The translations under genes were made by a program, and so were the position numbers. Below, in pieces: positions 5,867 through 6,885 of a DNA stretch of 6,885 nt (positions within the stretch are counted from its first letter, which is position 1; each line of letters opens with the position of its first letter). Origin of the DNA: Candidatus Atribacter hydrocarboniphilus. Its GTDB lineage: Bacteria; Atribacterota; Atribacteria; Atribacterales; Atribacteraceae. The DNA lies in the NCBI GenBank assembly GCA_003542295.1, contig DPKX01000169.1, positions 1 through 6,885 on the forward strand. The letters are read 5' to 3'. The notes below the pieces were generated by a model. It worked only from the letters and a program-made list of their open reading frames with translations, searched no databases and was not told the origin of the DNA.

Positions 5867-6885
5867 GTGTCAAAATTTAAATTTTCAGTTGGTCCCTGGA
5901 ATGTTCATGAGGGAGCAGATGCCTTTGGTCCTCCAGTAAGAGAAATCATACCGTTAACTGAGAAGATCAAGCAATTTAAAGAAATTGGTTTTGATGCAGT
6001 GCAGTTTCATGATGATGATGTCGTACCAGAGATGAACGATCTTTCCGATGCAGCCATTAAACAAAAAGCGAAAGAAGTCAAAAAAGTATTAGAGGACAAC
6101 GGATTGGGAGCCGAATTTGTCGCACCCCGGCTGTGGATGGATCCCAGAACAATTGATGGGGGTTTCACCTCAAACGATCAGAAAGATCGAGAATTTGCTC
6201 TATGGAGGGCACTGAGATCGGTAGATATTGCCAATGAACTAGGGTGCAACAAACTGGTCCTTTGGTTAGCCCGAGAAGGCACCCTTTGTTATGAAAGCAA
6301 AGACCCGGTTCTTTCAGTGAATCGTATTATTGAAGCTATAAACAAGATGCTTGAATATGATAAGAATATTCATGTGCTCATTGAAACCAAGCCAAACGAG
6401 CCAATAGATAGAAGTTTTTGTCCTACTATTGGCCATGCGATTGCTTTATCATATAAAACCATTGACCCCGATCGAGTCGGCGCTCTTTTAGAAAGTGCTC
6501 ATGCCATCTTAGCCGGTCTCGACCCAGCCAATGAGATCGCCTTTGGACTTGCCAACAAAAAGCTTTGGAGTGTACATCTCAACGATCAAAATGGTATAAA
6601 GTATGATCAGGACAAAACCTTCGGCGTAGAAAACTTAAGACAGGCATTTAATCAGATAAAAATTTTAGTCGAAAATAACTATGGGAAAAATGGCGAGTAC
6701 GTTGGTCTCGATGTAAAAGCCATGAGAACTCAAAAAATCGAAGATAGTTACCGCCACCTTTACAATAGTCTTAAAATTGCTAAAATCCTCGAAGAGAAAG
6801 CCAACAAATTCGATTATACTTTCCAAAAGAAATGCGTTGAGGAGAGAAACTACGAAGCACTGGAAATGTATGTTCTTGAGCTCAT
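5867..6885 (+). CDS. Xylose isomerase-family sugar isomerase with altered active site (3' end outside window)
   Basis: The first 339 codons are visible and open to the edge. Actinobacterial class I xylose isomerases are about 388 residues, so roughly 50 are missing. The match to that class is clear by eye. FSVGPW has Trp11, and FHDDD has His48 and Asp51 for ring opening. LWLAREG has Trp133, and IETKPNEP has Glu173 and Lys175. ESAH has Glu209 and His212, and NGIKYDQD has Asp247 and Asp249. LDVK has Asp282 and Lys284. Two positions differ. The strand usually reading HIDLN has VHLN, putting His237 where the metal-1 Asp (D245 in Streptomyces numbering) is expected. Trp90 replaces the pocket Phe94. 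The enzyme is expected to be cytoplasmic and divalent-metal dependent, interconverting an aldose and a ketose. The altered pocket and the neighbouring transporter argue for a sugar other than, or in addition to, xylose. It is transcribed divergently from the operon. Confidence 0.85.
   Translation, partial: MSKFKFSVGPWNVHEGADAFGPPVREIIPLTEKIKQFKEIGFDAVQFHDDDVVPEMNDLSDAAIKQKAKEVKKVLEDNGLGAEFVAPRLWMDPRTIDGGFTSNDQKDREFALWRALRSVDIANELGCNKLVLWLAREGTLCYESKDPVLSVNRIIEAINKMLEYDKNIHVLIETKPNEPIDRSFCPTIGHAIALSYKTIDPDRVGALLESAHAILAGLDPANEIAFGLANKKLWSVHLNDQNGIKYDQDKTFGVENLRQAFNQIKILVENNYGKNGEYVGLDVKAMRTQKIEDSYRHLYNSLKIAKILEEKANKFDYTFQKKCVEERNYEALEMYVLEL

Overview
The window is AT-rich, densely coded bacterial DNA holding one carbohydrate-uptake locus. 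The substrate-binding protein has a cleavable signal peptide with no lipobox cysteine. This suggests a diderm bacterium with a periplasm. The base composition, and the pairing of ribose-type ABC transporters with TIM-barrel sugar isomerases, would suit anaerobic lineages such as Atribacterota or Thermotogota. That placement is a guess from style, not from a marker gene.

Layout. Most of the window is a minus-strand operon read from right to left. It runs: periplasmic sugar-binding protein (4482-5489), double-domain ATPase (2816-4327), permease A (1800-2810), permease B (759-1763), and a xylose-isomerase-like TIM-barrel protein that runs off the left edge (1-686). Spacing is tight from the ATPase onward. 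Between the binding protein and the ATPase lies a 154-nt gap with a long, nearly perfect stem-loop next to the ATPase ribosome-binding site. A divergent plus-strand gene (5867-6885, cut by the right edge) encodes a protein very like class I xylose isomerase but with altered metal-site and pocket residues. The 377-bp region between the divergent genes (5490-5866) holds candidate promoters in both directions, a LacI/GalR-type palindromic core, and a long leader for the operon.

How the genes work together. The binding protein would capture a sugar in the periplasm. The two different permeases would form a heterodimeric channel powered by the two-domain ATPase, as in the RbsABC, LsrACDB and RhaSTPQ families. 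The two metal-dependent isomerase/epimerase-type enzymes would then interconvert the imported sugar in the cytoplasm. The substrate cannot be read from the sequence. No kinase, aldolase or regulator gene is visible, so the rest of the pathway lies outside the window.

Three minus-strand reading frames can be extended upstream of their likely starts. For the binding protein, ATPase and permease B, I chose the internal start that sits 5-6 nt after a good Shine-Dalgarno sequence.
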